A DNA stretch of 64,000 bases from Leptolyngbya sp. PCC 6406 (GTDB taxonomy: Bacteria > Cyanobacteriota > Cyanobacteriia > Phormidesmidales > Phormidesmidaceae). Positions 7,693 to 17,821 of this stretch are shown here, one piece after another. The notes under the pieces are model-generated. The model saw only the letters and a list, made by a program, of their open reading frames with translations, was not told the origin of the DNA and made no database searches. The stretch lies in the NCBI RefSeq assembly GCF_000332095.2, contig NZ_KI913949.1, positions 3,466,283-3,530,282 of the forward strand, in the 5' to 3' direction. The first letter of the stretch is position 1, and every line of letters starts with the position of its first letter. A program made the position numbers and the translations under genes.

Positions 7693-10248
7693 ATGAAAGC
7701 AGGATGGTGGCAAATTAAAGGGCTGGAACATTGGCGCAGACGACTGAGACGGTCCTGGCATCGCATTAGTCAAGTGGCTCACTTGGGCCATCAGCAACTG
7801 CCACGCCTAGGACTCAATCCCTTGGCTCCCCTACCGGGGCCACTGCCAAATCCAGAATTTGTCTCCCTCCCTCAGGTGCCCCCCGTACGACAGCGACGAC
7901 AACAACGGGGTCGTCGAGATCGATTGAAGGCGGCGGTTGCTATCTGTCTAGCGGCCATTGTCCTGGCGACTGCCTTGGGACAGCGTTTCTATCGCCAGCC
8001 TGAACTTCGGGTTGAAACTGTTGCTCCTACAACGATCTCGGCTCCTAGGGATGCCTCCATAGAAGATAGAGAAACAACGGAAGCCGATCGCACCGCTGCA
8101 CGCACTGGGGCCAAGCCAGTCCTCGTGCCTAACCCGGCCAAAAATGCCAGAATCCAAATCGCCTTGGACAAGCTGATCGATCAAGCCACCTTGCTCCGAC
8201 AGCAGGCTGGAGAGATCCCCTTTTTGCCTACGGATCAGCTTTCCACCAATGCCCAAACCTATCTCCGTCAAGCCACTGCTGAGGAATGGGAAACTATTCG
8301 CTCCCTATCAGCCTTGGATTCACCCAACAATCCACCCGCTTTAGAACAACTACGGCAGGCCGGGAGCCCCTTTCGTCAGTTGCTACCCCGCCAACAGCAG
8401 GCGGTACGCGAACTGTTAGTCTATCGCCAGAGCCGGACGCCGGCAGATCGCAATGCCTTGGTCATTCAAATTGAAAATGTGCGATCGCGCTATCGCCAAA
8501 CCCGACAAGATCTGAAACTGCTGGCCGCTGCCGAAGGCCAAACCCTATCGGAAGATAGCAGTTTCCTGGATTTATCTGATGCTGACTGGGAAACCACAAA
8601 ACAGGGGTTGCGACGAGCCCTGCACCGCATGCTACTCCAGGGAATTGCCCAGGGCATCCCCTCAGATATTCTCCAGGAAGCTAGCAAACTTCAGGTTCGC
8701 CACACGGTGCCCCCTGCCGCCGAAGGCTTTGCCATGGTCACCCTTGCCTCAGTGCTAGAGGTTAACCTAGAACCCCATCCTGAACGCACTCGCCAAAAGG
8801 CGGAGGATGCGGCCCAGCAGGTGCCCCCTGCCATGGTCAATATCAAGGCAGGGGAAATCATTGTGCGGGAGGGAGAAATCATTGACCGGTCCGCCTTTGT
8901 TCTATTGGATGAATTTAATCTCAGCCAGCGACGACTCAATCGCTGGGGGCTGTTCCTCTTTGCCTTATTTATTACCGTAGGCATTGGCCTATTTCTGTTG
9001 GCAGAACGCCACGTGCGTCCAGCCCTACGCCGTTGTGACTATGGCCTTGTGCTCTGTATGGTGTTGGGCATGTCGGGGTTGAATGTTCTGGGGGTGGCGG
9101 TGTATAGTTTGCCCGCTATTGGTCTCCTCTTGGGCAGTTTCTACGGAGGTATCCTTGGCACCACCGTTGTGGGTCTCGTGGCCATTGCTTTTCCCCTTGG
9201 CACCCACCTCAGCACCATTCCCCTAATCGCCAGCGCTACGGGAGCCGTGGTGAGCAGCATGATCGCTCCCCGACTGCGATCGCGCGAGGAACTCGCCTTA
9301 TTAGGCATTGTGGCAGGTCTATTCCAGGCAGCTACCTACCTGATTTTGACCTGGGTGCTCAACCCCTTTAACCAAGTGACCTGGTACTTCCCTATTACCG
9401 AAGCCGCCAAACAAGGGGGGTACGGTTTAGTCTCCAGCATCCTGGCCCTGGGACTGAGTCCCTACCTCGAACATGTCTTTGATCTGGTCACCCCAATTCG
9501 GTTGGCGGAGCTGTCTAATCCCAATCGCCCCCTCCTCAAGCGCCTATCTGCCGAAGCCCCCGGCACCTTTCAGCACACCGTCTTTGTCGCCTCCCTCGCA
9601 GAAGCCGCTGCCAAAGCCCTGAACTGCAATGTGGAACTGGTGCGAGCCGGCACTCTCTACCATGACATTGGTAAAATGCACGATCCCCAAGGCTTTATTG
9701 AAAATCAGATGGGGGGACCAAACAAGCATGACACCTTGAATGATCCTTGGCACAGTGCCAGCATCATCAAAAAACATGTGAGTGAGGGCCTAGTTATGGC
9801 CCGTCGCTGTCGCTTGCCCAAGGCGCTCCAAGCCTTCATTCCAGAGCACCAAGGAACAATGCTGATCAGCTATTTTTACCACCAAGCCCAGAAACAGGTC
9901 GAATCCTCCACTCTGGATCCTATCAATTTCAACACCCCGTCCCCAGTACAGGAAATGGACTTTCGCTACGACGGTCCCATTCCCCAATCGCCGGAGACAG
10001 GCATTGTCATGCTGGCGGATTCCTGTGAGGCAGCGCTGCGATCTCTCAAGGATGCCACCCATGAAGAAGCCCTAGCGATGGTAAACCGCATCCTCAAGGC
10101 CCGCTGGCGCGATCAACAACTCATTGACTCTGGCCTGACCCGCGAACACATGGCCTTAATTGCCCAGGTTTTTGTGCAGGTGTGGGAGCAGTACAACCAC
10201 AAGCGTATTGCCTACCCCCAGGCTAGTTTGCGGCCCATTATGGGGTGA
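7693..10248 (+). CDS. 7TM-HD family phosphohydrolase (PgpH-like, putative c-di-AMP phosphodiesterase)
   Basis: 851 aa; extracytoplasmic N-terminal region, multiple TM segments, HD motif LYHDIGKM and ENQMGGPNKHD. Confidence 0.9.
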   Translation: MKAGWWQIKGLEHWRRRLRRSWHRISQVAHLGHQQLPRLGLNPLAPLPGPLPNPEFVSLPQVPPVRQRRQQRGRRDRLKAAVAICLAAIVLATALGQRFYRQPELRVETVAPTTISAPRDASIEDRETTEADRTAARTGAKPVLVPNPAKNARIQIALDKLIDQATLLRQQAGEIPFLPTDQLSTNAQTYLRQATAEEWETIRSLSALDSPNNPPALEQLRQAGSPFRQLLPRQQQAVRELLVYRQSRTPADRNALVIQIENVRSRYRQTRQDLKLLAAAEGQTLSEDSSFLDLSDADWETTKQGLRRALHRMLLQGIAQGIPSDILQEASKLQVRHTVPPAAEGFAMVTLASVLEVNLEPHPERTRQKAEDAAQQVPPAMVNIKAGEIIVREGEIIDRSAFVLLDEFNLSQRRLNRWGLFLFALFITVGIGLFLLAERHVRPALRRCDYGLVLCMVLGMSGLNVLGVAVYSLPAIGLLLGSFYGGILGTTVVGLVAIAFPLGTHLSTIPLIASATGAVVSSMIAPRLRSREELALLGIVAGLFQAATYLILTWVLNPFNQVTWYFPITEAAKQGGYGLVSSILALGLSPYLEHVFDLVTPIRLAELSNPNRPLLKRLSAEAPGTFQHTVFVASLAEAAAKALNCNVELVRAGTLYHDIGKMHDPQGFIENQMGGPNKHDTLNDPWHSASIIKKHVSEGLVMARRCRLPKALQAFIPEHQGTMLISYFYHQAQKQVESSTLDPINFNTPSPVQEMDFRYDGPIPQSPETGIVMLADSCEAALRSLKDATHEEALAMVNRILKARWRDQQLIDSGLTREHMALIAQVFVQVWEQYNHKRIAYPQASLRPIMG

Positions 10249-10310
10249 CGGTGAGCGGATTCCAGATCAGGGGCGTGATGATGTATAGATGGCAGCTTTT
10301 GCCTTCTGAG

Positions 10311-13157
10311 CTAGCCTAAATCTCGGGAAAAAGACCGCTGATTGGGGCCATCGGAGTCCAGTCCAGGGGTGGTAGCCTTATTTGCGATCGCAAGCACCAC
10401 TCGACTCATCATCCGATTGTCTTCGAGACGATACAGACTAAATTCGCCACCAACCTGCTGCATAATGGCTTGACAAATGGCAAAGTGCAGCCCCGGCGGG
10501 TGATCGAGAGTAGAGGGGACAAGACTATCGACCGGGCGACCGTTTTCTAATTCCGATAGGAGTTGGTCAGGCACTTCCCCATCATCGGTAATAGAGAGTT
10601 CTAGGGAATTGCGATCCAGGGGACGGCACCAGATGTCGATGCGCCCTTGTTCCGGCGATCGCTCACAGGCGGCTAGCAGTAAATCATAGAGAACAAACTC
10701 AATTTTCACGATATCGCCGCCAACAATCACATTGCTATCGTTATGGACCTTGGACCAGAGGTGCCGCTCCCGAATCAGAGGCCCTGCCCGCTCCATGAGA
10801 CGATTGAGCAAACTAATCAGAGGCGTGGTTTGGGGGGTGCTCTGGAGTTGCCACTGCTCCTGTTCCAGCATGGTGGCAATACCCTGGGAGAGGTTAACCA
10901 ATTGGCGCACCGTTTGCTGTTGTCGCTGGATGACCAAGGCCGAATTTACCTCAGATCCGACATCGTTGCTCAGCCGATTGAGGCTGATCTCTAGGCGGCG
11001 ATGCACTTCATCAAACCGTTTGTGCTTATACCAGTTCAGTTTTGACAGTTCCTCCCGTTGACCCAGAAGCATTTCCATGAGGCTCAGGTGACGGCGAGAC
11101 CAGGCCAGTTGGTTGCCCAACAGGGTGACTAAACCCATGTGGTAGTCCGACCATTTGCGATCGCTACCATCTGCCAAAATCAAGACCGCATTGGGTAGAT
11201 GATCCGGTGCAGTCCGCAGGGCCATCAGCAAAAACTTGCTGCCGGGGGGGGCCGTAATCCAGTCCAGAGTTGTGGGAGGAAAGTCCTCCAGCGTGACGGG
11301 GATCAAGCCATCGGTTTGTAAAGCCCAGTGGATCACGGCATCGGAGGCGAGAGGGATATCTACCCCTACTTGAACCTGAAAGGACTTATGACGGGCCGTG
11401 AACTGACCCACCCGAGCCACCTCATCCCCAATATCCCAATGCACCAGAGCCGCCAGAGAAACCTTGAGCAAATCCGCTAGGTGACGGCAGGCGGACTCCT
11501 CCAGTTGGTCGGGATGGAAAGTCCGCTGGAGGGTCCGTAACCCCCATTGGATTGAGTCATACAAACGCCCCTGCTGGTTTACCTGGCGCTGAAGTTGCCA
11601 TTGGTGCAGAATCAGCGCCAACTGCTGACCCACCGCCATCAGGAAATCCCCCTCTACCAGAGTCCAATGACGGGCGGTTGCCGCCGCCACCAAAATGACC
11701 GCTTCAGGCGCGTGGCCGGGAGACACATTACAGGCCAGGAGGGACTGGATTCCTAAGGTCTGAAAGTTGTCTCGCCAAGCCATTAATTTCAGATCATCGG
11801 TTAGATCATTGATGGCAATGGCCGTTGTGCTGCGTTCCATCATCTGCCAGTCCACCTCATCTAGAGAGGTCCAGACCAAGGTCGTACCGCGTCGCCCACT
11901 GCCCCCTCCCTGAAACGCCACTTCATACCCACCCCGGTCGGAGTCATAGAGCAGCACGATAAACTGTTGCGCTGTGAGACGCTCACAAAGTTTTTCCCCA
12001 CAAGTTTCCAGGGTTTTGCGCCAGTCACTGTCATTGCGGATGCTGCGCACTATCCTGGTGAGGAATTTCTGATCCGCCTCACCCTGGCTCAGAGTATCCG
12101 TGAGGGTGCTAGCGGGCACCATCAAACCAGCCAAGTGCCCCACAGCCACCATGAAGTCCTTTTCCGCTGTAGTCCAGAGCCGGGGCTCCCGTCCCTCGGT
12201 GGTGATGAACCCCTGTAAATCGCCCTGGCTCAGGATCGGGGTTGCTAACAGCGATCGCGCCTGGAGTGCCCGCATGAACTGTTCCGGTATGTTCATGACC
12301 AAGAGACCCTCCGATTCCCCCACGGTCACCAAGGTATTACCACACAGAGACTGGTAGACCCCCCGAATGGTGTCGGCGGGGAGGCTGAGGGGGGTAGTAT
12401 CGGCCTCAAAATGGCGGCAACTGCTGCCCTTAGCCGCCTGGAGGGTCATCCGCTCCCAGAAGATAAAACCCTTGGCATCAAACCAAAACAGACGGGTCCG
12501 GTCGGGAGCCATAAACTGGTGGGCGGTTTGGACAATCGCCTCCAACTGATCCGCTAGGACCGTCAACTCGTTAAACCGATTGACCAGATTAAAAATGGGC
12601 AGTTCTGGGGTCTTGATTGCCCGTTGCTGCTGGATCTGCTCATGGTGGTGCAGGGCATCCGCCAGGGTACTGAGGAGCGTGGAGATGTAGGTGCGATCGC
12701 TAGAACTGGGAGACTGGCCCCACTGGGTTGTCCCCAACAACAGCAACCCATGGCAGGCATCCCGCCGCCGTAGGGGAAACAGCAATGCTCCCTGAATCCC
12801 CAAGCGCTCTGCCAGTTGGTTCCAGTTACTAACTCGGGGTTCCAGCCGCAAATCGTTCACTATCATGGGCCGTTGCTGGATCACCACCTGCTCCATCAAG
12901 TCCCCAGGGGATAGGTCAATGGGTATGTCTAGGAGTCGATCCTTCTTAGGGGAACGGCTGCCCTGGGGCAAGAGGCGATGATTAACGCGATCGTACGTAC
13001 TCAACCACAGGAGACCGTAGTGCAACTCCCCCTGCAAGTGGTCCAAGACAGCACTGACCATCTGCCCCGGCTCATCTGTTTCCCGGAGGGTTTTCAGAAT
13101 GCGAGCCAGGGCAGTCAAGCGCCGGTCTGGATTGGGATCTGATTTCGGCGAACCCAT
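10311..13157 (-). CDS. Multi-GAF sensor protein with histidine kinase-like ATPase C-terminus
   Basis: GAF-like segments and ATPase-like IEFVLYDLLLAACERS...ITDDG...GLHFAICQAIMQQVGG. ORF extends to 13508, but ATG at 13157 (MGSPKSDPNPDRRLTALARILKTL) avoids overlap with pyrD. Confidence 0.8.
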   Translation of the reverse strand: MGSPKSDPNPDRRLTALARILKTLRETDEPGQMVSAVLDHLQGELHYGLLWLSTYDRVNHRLLPQGSRSPKKDRLLDIPIDLSPGDLMEQVVIQQRPMIVNDLRLEPRVSNWNQLAERLGIQGALLFPLRRRDACHGLLLLGTTQWGQSPSSSDRTYISTLLSTLADALHHHEQIQQQRAIKTPELPIFNLVNRFNELTVLADQLEAIVQTAHQFMAPDRTRLFWFDAKGFIFWERMTLQAAKGSSCRHFEADTTPLSLPADTIRGVYQSLCGNTLVTVGESEGLLVMNIPEQFMRALQARSLLATPILSQGDLQGFITTEGREPRLWTTAEKDFMVAVGHLAGLMVPASTLTDTLSQGEADQKFLTRIVRSIRNDSDWRKTLETCGEKLCERLTAQQFIVLLYDSDRGGYEVAFQGGGSGRRGTTLVWTSLDEVDWQMMERSTTAIAINDLTDDLKLMAWRDNFQTLGIQSLLACNVSPGHAPEAVILVAAATARHWTLVEGDFLMAVGQQLALILHQWQLQRQVNQQGRLYDSIQWGLRTLQRTFHPDQLEESACRHLADLLKVSLAALVHWDIGDEVARVGQFTARHKSFQVQVGVDIPLASDAVIHWALQTDGLIPVTLEDFPPTTLDWITAPPGSKFLLMALRTAPDHLPNAVLILADGSDRKWSDYHMGLVTLLGNQLAWSRRHLSLMEMLLGQREELSKLNWYKHKRFDEVHRRLEISLNRLSNDVGSEVNSALVIQRQQQTVRQLVNLSQGIATMLEQEQWQLQSTPQTTPLISLLNRLMERAGPLIRERHLWSKVHNDSNVIVGGDIVKIEFVLYDLLLAACERSPEQGRIDIWCRPLDRNSLELSITDDGEVPDQLLSELENGRPVDSLVPSTLDHPPGLHFAICQAIMQQVGGEFSLYRLEDNRMMSRVVLAIANKATTPGLDSDGPNQRSFSRDLG

Positions 13158-13482
13158 CTCGGTGCAATTGTGATGTGGGGGCAACCCAAACGATAGCAGT
13201 CCCTCCCTCTGTCCGTGTAGCCCGTGTCCGTGTAGCTCGTGTTCCTGTAGCCCGTGTTCCTGTAGATATACGCTGACCCTGATAGTGTCCAGAAAAGGGG
13301 AGGGAAATTCTGAACGCGACTGAGCTAGAGCCTGGGGCGCACGCTTAGGTAGTCTCAGTCTATATCTGTATCCATCCAAGGGAGAGGTTGTGGGGATAAA
13401 GTTAGGACGGAAATCTATGAATTTATGGTTGGAGACGGCACAGTTGTCCCCGTTGTCCCCAACCTTTCCCAAGGAGAGGGCT

Positions 13483-14631
13483 GTGCCCGACATATACCAA
13501 ACCCTCATTCGTCCCCTACTCTTTCAGGGGCTCAGGGCCGATCCCGAAGACCTCCATCAGCGCGCTCTAGGGCTCTTGGCGGGATTATCAGCGCCCCCCT
13601 CGGCGACCAAGGTGCCTAGCCTAGCCCTGTTGCCTGGATTACAGCGCTGGTTGGCCCAAACCTTTAGCTATTCCAGTGATCGCCTCTCTCAGCGACTCTG
13701 GGAACAGACCTTTGCCAATCCCCTCGGCTTAGCCGCAGGCTTTGATAAGGACGGCCTCGGGGCGCGGGCTTGGCCCTTGCTGGGCTTTGGTTTTGCAGAA
13801 TTAGGAACCGTCACCCTCCATCCCCAACCGGGAAACCCCCGCCCTCGACTCTTTCGCCTGCCTTCGGATCAGGCGGTGCTAAACCGCATGGGGTTTAACA
13901 ACCAGGGATCTGAGCAACTGGCGGCACGGCTGCACCAGTACTGGCCCTCCGGGCGATCGCAAATTCCCCTGGGCATTAACCTCGGCAAATCCAAGGTGAC
14001 CCCCCTGGAATCCGCCGCCGAAGACTACCGAGAAAGCTTTCGATGGCTAAAAACCTGGGGTGACTATTTTGTGGTGAATGTATCGTCACCCAATACTCCA
14101 GGACTGCGATCGCTGCAAGGACGCGCCCAGCTCGCCCCGATCCTAGCGGCCCTCCAGGCAGAAAATACTGAGGCTAAACCCCTCTTGGTCAAAATCGCTC
14201 CGGACCTGGCCTGGGAGGACATTGCCGATATCGTAGACCTAGCCCAAGAACAGGGCTTGGCAGGCATCATCGCCACCAACACCACCATTGACCGCACCGG
14301 GCTCAGCACTCCCCGTCTCTCTACCGGACTCACCCCCGCCGAAGAGGCGGGGGGCATCAGCGGCGCGCCCCTGCGTCAGCGCTCCACCGAGGTCATTCGG
14401 TTTATCTATCGCCACAGTCAGGGGGCTTTGCCCATCATCGGCGTCGGGGGCATTTTCACCGCCGATGATGCCTGGGACAAAATCACCGCCGGAGCCTCCC
14501 TGGTACAGATCTACACCGGATGGATCTATGAGGGTCCCTGGATGGTGCCTCGCCTATTGGCAGGATTGGTGGACAAGCTCGATGATCAGGGTCTAACCCA
14601 GATCACCGATGCCATCGGCATCCATAGCTAA
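13483..14631 (+). CDS. pyrD: Dihydroorotate dehydrogenase (quinone)
   Basis: [62 protein letters not shown]; likely GTG start at 13483 ([14 protein letters not shown]). Confidence 0.95.
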   Translation: MPDIYQTLIRPLLFQGLRADPEDLHQRALGLLAGLSAPPSATKVPSLALLPGLQRWLAQTFSYSSDRLSQRLWEQTFANPLGLAAGFDKDGLGARAWPLLGFGFAELGTVTLHPQPGNPRPRLFRLPSDQAVLNRMGFNNQGSEQLAARLHQYWPSGRSQIPLGINLGKSKVTPLESAAEDYRESFRWLKTWGDYFVVNVSSPNTPGLRSLQGRAQLAPILAALQAENTEAKPLLVKIAPDLAWEDIADIVDLAQEQGLAGIIATNTTIDRTGLSTPRLSTGLTPAEEAGGISGAPLRQRSTEVIRFIYRHSQGALPIIGVGGIFTADDAWDKITAGASLVQIYTGWIYEGPWMVPRLLAGLVDKLDDQGLTQITDAIGIHS

Positions 14632-14770
14632 ACGGCATTGGCCGCAGCCTCGTATTCCCCAATATCCATCACCCACCCACCGGGCAATCCTGCATTGGGC
14701 GCGGGCACCACGCTCCTACGGCGACATCCTGCATTGGGCGCGGAAACCGCGCCCCTACGGGTAATTCAAT

Positions 14771-14791
14771 TCAAAACTCAAAACTCAAAAT
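14771..14791. repeat. Heptanucleotide short tandem repeat (CAAAACT)n
   Basis: AATTCAAAACTCAAAACTCAAAATTC; same motif at 27812-27835 and 56152-56175. Confidence 0.85.
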
Positions 14792-14851
14792 TCCTGTCAC
14801 CCCTAAGCCCTCCGGGCAGGCTCCGCCAACACCCCAACACCCCATCACCCC

Positions 14852-15394
14852 CTAAGCCGCCATCGGCCACCGCTCCTCAAACCCGTGATGTTGGGGCTGG
14901 AGCCCAGAGGCCAAGAGGCGCTGGAGGCGAGGGATCTCGGCGCTGTTATAGACCCGAAACTCATGCTCTACAACGGCATGCTCAGCCCTTACCGCCTGGT
15001 TTAGAACCAGGGAGCCCTTAGTGTCGGAGACGGAACGGTGGAAGGTACCGGGGGGAATTCGCAAAATGTAGCGATTGGCCTCTAGGCGCACCACATGGAG
15101 GGGACAGTCCCAGGAAAAATTCACCAGGTAAAAGGTACGCCCTCCGGACACCGCTAGCAAATTATCCTCCTGGTTGGGATGGAGATAAAACTGCCAAGAA
15201 TTGGTGACATCATTGTTGGGGCTAACGGCTGGCCCATCGTGGAAGACCAAATCCCGCGCATTCGATTCGTCTACGGTGATATCAAAAAACTGTACGCTCG
15301 GGGTATCTCTAAAGCGATGGAAAGGAAGTAGTTCAAACATAGCCAACCTGTCAAATGCGTCAATGTCTGGGCTTGGTGCATACGGTAACCTCAT
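14852..15394 (-). CDS. Cupin-like protein, divergent from a LysR regulator
   Basis: 180 aa; cupin-like NSWQFYLHPNQEDNLLAVSGGRTFYLV...ILRIPPGTFHRSVSD. Confidence 0.65.
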   Translation of the reverse strand: MRLPYAPSPDIDAFDRLAMFELLPFHRFRDTPSVQFFDITVDESNARDLVFHDGPAVSPNNDVTNSWQFYLHPNQEDNLLAVSGGRTFYLVNFSWDCPLHVVRLEANRYILRIPPGTFHRSVSDTKGSLVLNQAVRAEHAVVEHEFRVYNSAEIPRLQRLLASGLQPQHHGFEERWPMAA

Positions 15395-15458
15395 TGTTTC
15401 CAGGGAATCAAAACCCCTGGCGAGTTTTATCTATTCGACTTCCGAATAGATTGTCGCT

Positions 15459-16316
15459 ATGAACATTCGTCACCTTGCGGTGCTGGCGGCGATTGCCCAG
15501 GAGGGCAGTTTCTCTGCCGCTGCGCTCCAGTTAGAAACCTCTCAGGCCGCTGTAAGCCGCGCGATCGCGACTTTAGAGGCAGAACTAGGGCTGCCCCTGC
15601 TGAAGCGGGGCCGCTTTGGAGCCAAGCTCACCCAGGTGGGGGAGCGGGTCTTGCAGCACGCCTATAAAATGCTGGAACTGCGAGAGCACATTGAATATGA
15701 GGTGAACCTGGAAAAGGGGCTCTATGCGGGTTGTTTGCGGATTGCCTCCTTTCGCAGCGCCTCCACCCACCTGCTGCCGCCGTTGATTGCCCGGTTTCGC
15801 GATCGCTTTCCCCGCGTGGAGGTGTCCCTGAGTGAGTTGGAGCCTGCCGGAGTCGAGCAGGCGCTCCGGGACGGGGAGGTGGACTTGGGCCTCGTCCCCC
15901 TGCCCCGATCGGAGGACTTCAAGCAATGGGAGTTGGCGCGGGATGAGTATGTGGTCCTGCTGCCCAAGTCCATCGATCACCTGCCCATTCGCCTCACTTG
16001 GGCACAACTGGCTAGCTATGATTTTGTCCTCTATAACTACGCTGAATGCACCACTGCTGTCCGAGACCATTGGGCGCGCTGGGGTCAGTCTCTGCGGGTC
16101 GCCTATGTCGTCAAGGAGGATTCCACCATTGTCAGTATGGTGGCCCAGGGGTTGGGAGCTGCCATACTGCCTCGGCTGGCGGCCCTCCCCATTCCTGAGG
16201 GCGTTCAAGTGCGATCGCTACCGGTCCCCCTAGAACGGATCATCGGTGTTGCCACTCTGGCCCAAACGCCCCACTCCCCCGCTGTTGAGGAATTTCTCCG
16301 ATTGCTCCATTCCTAG
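15459..16316 (+). CDS. LysR family transcriptional regulator
   Basis: N-terminal wHTH MNIRHLAVLAAIAQEGSFSAAALQLETSQAAVSRAIATLEAELGLPLLKR and LysR substrate domain. Confidence 0.95.
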   Translation: MNIRHLAVLAAIAQEGSFSAAALQLETSQAAVSRAIATLEAELGLPLLKRGRFGAKLTQVGERVLQHAYKMLELREHIEYEVNLEKGLYAGCLRIASFRSASTHLLPPLIARFRDRFPRVEVSLSELEPAGVEQALRDGEVDLGLVPLPRSEDFKQWELARDEYVVLLPKSIDHLPIRLTWAQLASYDFVLYNYAECTTAVRDHWARWGQSLRVAYVVKEDSTIVSMVAQGLGAAILPRLAALPIPEGVQVRSLPVPLERIIGVATLAQTPHSPAVEEFLRLLHS

Positions 16317-16566
16317 TACTCGACGGCGTAAATACACTGACCATTCTGTCGTGACACCCTCGGCCCCTCACCCTAGCCCTCTCCCAAAGGGAGAGGGAAC
16401 TAGAAGATGGTGAATTGAGGCGACGGAATAGTACGTTTATTTAAGCCTGGGCGTACTATTCTGCGTAGGTTGGGTGAAACGAAGGGTCACCCAACAGCGG
16501 TGGGTCATGTTGGGTTCCGCTAGCGCTCTACCCAACCTACAAGTCGAGGCTTGACAGAGCACTAGG
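16313..16566. repeat. Dispersed repeat family C with internal insertion
   Basis: Same ends CTAGTACTCG and GACAGAGCACTAGGG as 5364-5473; the extra internal sequence includes CCCCTCACCCTAGCCCTCTCCCAAAGGGAGAGGG. Confidence 0.8.
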
Positions 16567-16641
16567 GTTCTGAAATGGACTATGGGGATGGGAAAATTCC
16601 TTTAGCGAAAAAATTGGACTTATAGCAAGACTTGGAATCCT

Positions 16642-17682
16642 ATGGACGAGCAATTTGCCAGTGACAACTACTCCGGCATTTGCCCGGAGGCGATCGCAGC
16701 GTTGATTCAAGCCAATCAGGGGAGCGCCCCCGCCTATGGGGAAGACGACTGGACCCAGCGGGCGGCGGATCGGTTTCGGCAGTTGTTCGAGACGGACTGT
16801 GAGGTGTTCTTGGTGTTCAACGGCACCGCTGGGAATTCCCTGGTGCTGGCGGCTTTGTGCCAGAGCTACCACAGTGTGATTGCCCATGAACTGGCCCACA
16901 TTGAGACCGATGAATGTGGGGCACCGGAATTTTTCTCTAATGGGGCCAAGTTGTTGCTGGGGGCGGGAGATCAGGGGAAGCTGACCCCGGAGGCGATCGC
17001 GGCTATTGTCCACAGGCGCAACGACATCCACTACCCCAAGCCCAAGGTGGTTAGCCTTACCCAGCCGACGGAGGTGGGCACCCTCTATTCCCTGACGGAA
17101 CTGGGGGCAGTGTGCGCTACGGCGAAACAGTACGGCTTGAAAATTCACATGGATGGAGCCCGTTTTGCTAATGCGATCGCGGCTTTGGACTGTACCCCTG
17201 CGGAAATGACCTGGAAACTGGGGGTGGATGTGCTGTGCTTTGGCGGCACGAAGAATGGTCTACCCCTGGGGGAGGCGGTGATTTTTTTCAACAAGGCTCT
17301 AGCGGAGGATTTCGACTACCGCTGCAAGCAGGCGGGGCAGTTGGCCTCCAAAATGCGGTTCATCGCTGCGCCCCTGCTGGGGGTCCTGGAAACGGGGGCA
17401 TGGCTGCACCATGCCCGCCATGCCAACGCCAGTGCTGCCTACCTAGCTCAGCGTCTAGGGGAAATTCCCGAGGCCAAGCTGCTGTTTCCACCCCAAGCCA
17501 ATGCGGTGTTTGTGGAGCTGCCGCCGGTTGTGATCCAAACCCTGCGGGATCAGGGCTGGCGGTTCTACACCTTCATCGGTGTGGGCGGGGTGCGGCTGAT
17601 GTGTGCTTGGAATACTACCCGCGATCGCATTGATGCCCTGATCGCCGCTATCCAGCGAGCGCTCTCCCATTCCCCGGCGTAA
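16642..17682 (+). CDS. Threonine aldolase / beta-eliminating lyase family PLP enzyme
   Basis: VFNGTAGNSLVL, HMDGARFANAIAAL, DVLCFGGTKNGLPLGEAVIFF. Confidence 0.9.
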   Translation: MDEQFASDNYSGICPEAIAALIQANQGSAPAYGEDDWTQRAADRFRQLFETDCEVFLVFNGTAGNSLVLAALCQSYHSVIAHELAHIETDECGAPEFFSNGAKLLLGAGDQGKLTPEAIAAIVHRRNDIHYPKPKVVSLTQPTEVGTLYSLTELGAVCATAKQYGLKIHMDGARFANAIAALDCTPAEMTWKLGVDVLCFGGTKNGLPLGEAVIFFNKALAEDFDYRCKQAGQLASKMRFIAAPLLGVLETGAWLHHARHANASAAYLAQRLGEIPEAKLLFPPQANAVFVELPPVVIQTLRDQGWRFYTFIGVGGVRLMCAWNTTRDRIDALIAAIQRALSHSPA

Positions 17683-17684
17683 TG

Positions 17685-17821
17685 CGCCCCTAAGGGCTGT
17701 GGGCAATCGAAGTCAGATTCCTGATTATGGGGCGGCTACAGCCCCTAGCTTGATTCCGTAGGGCAGGCGTGGCCATGCCTACCCCGCAAGGATTTCCCCG
17801 TTAATTGTCCACACGCCCTAG
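17685..17821. repeat. Dispersed double-hairpin repeat (family A)
   Basis: CGCCCCTAAGGGCTGTGGGCAATCGAAGTCAGATTCC...ACAGCCCCTAGCTTGATTCCGTAGGGCAGGCGTGGCCATGCCTACCCCGCAAGG...TTAATTGTCCACACGCCCTAG. Confidence 0.85.

Noticed and set aside
14638-15021. 127-aa plus-strand ORF after pyrD
   Set aside because: Made of repeat-derived P/R/G-rich sequence and overlaps the cupin-like gene antisense.
15585-16208. 207-aa ORF antisense to the LysR gene
   Set aside because: Shadow ORF opposite a confident LysR regulator.
16537-17148. 203-aa minus-strand ORF overlapping the threonine aldolase gene
   Set aside because: Opposite a clear PLP enzyme; no domain signature.
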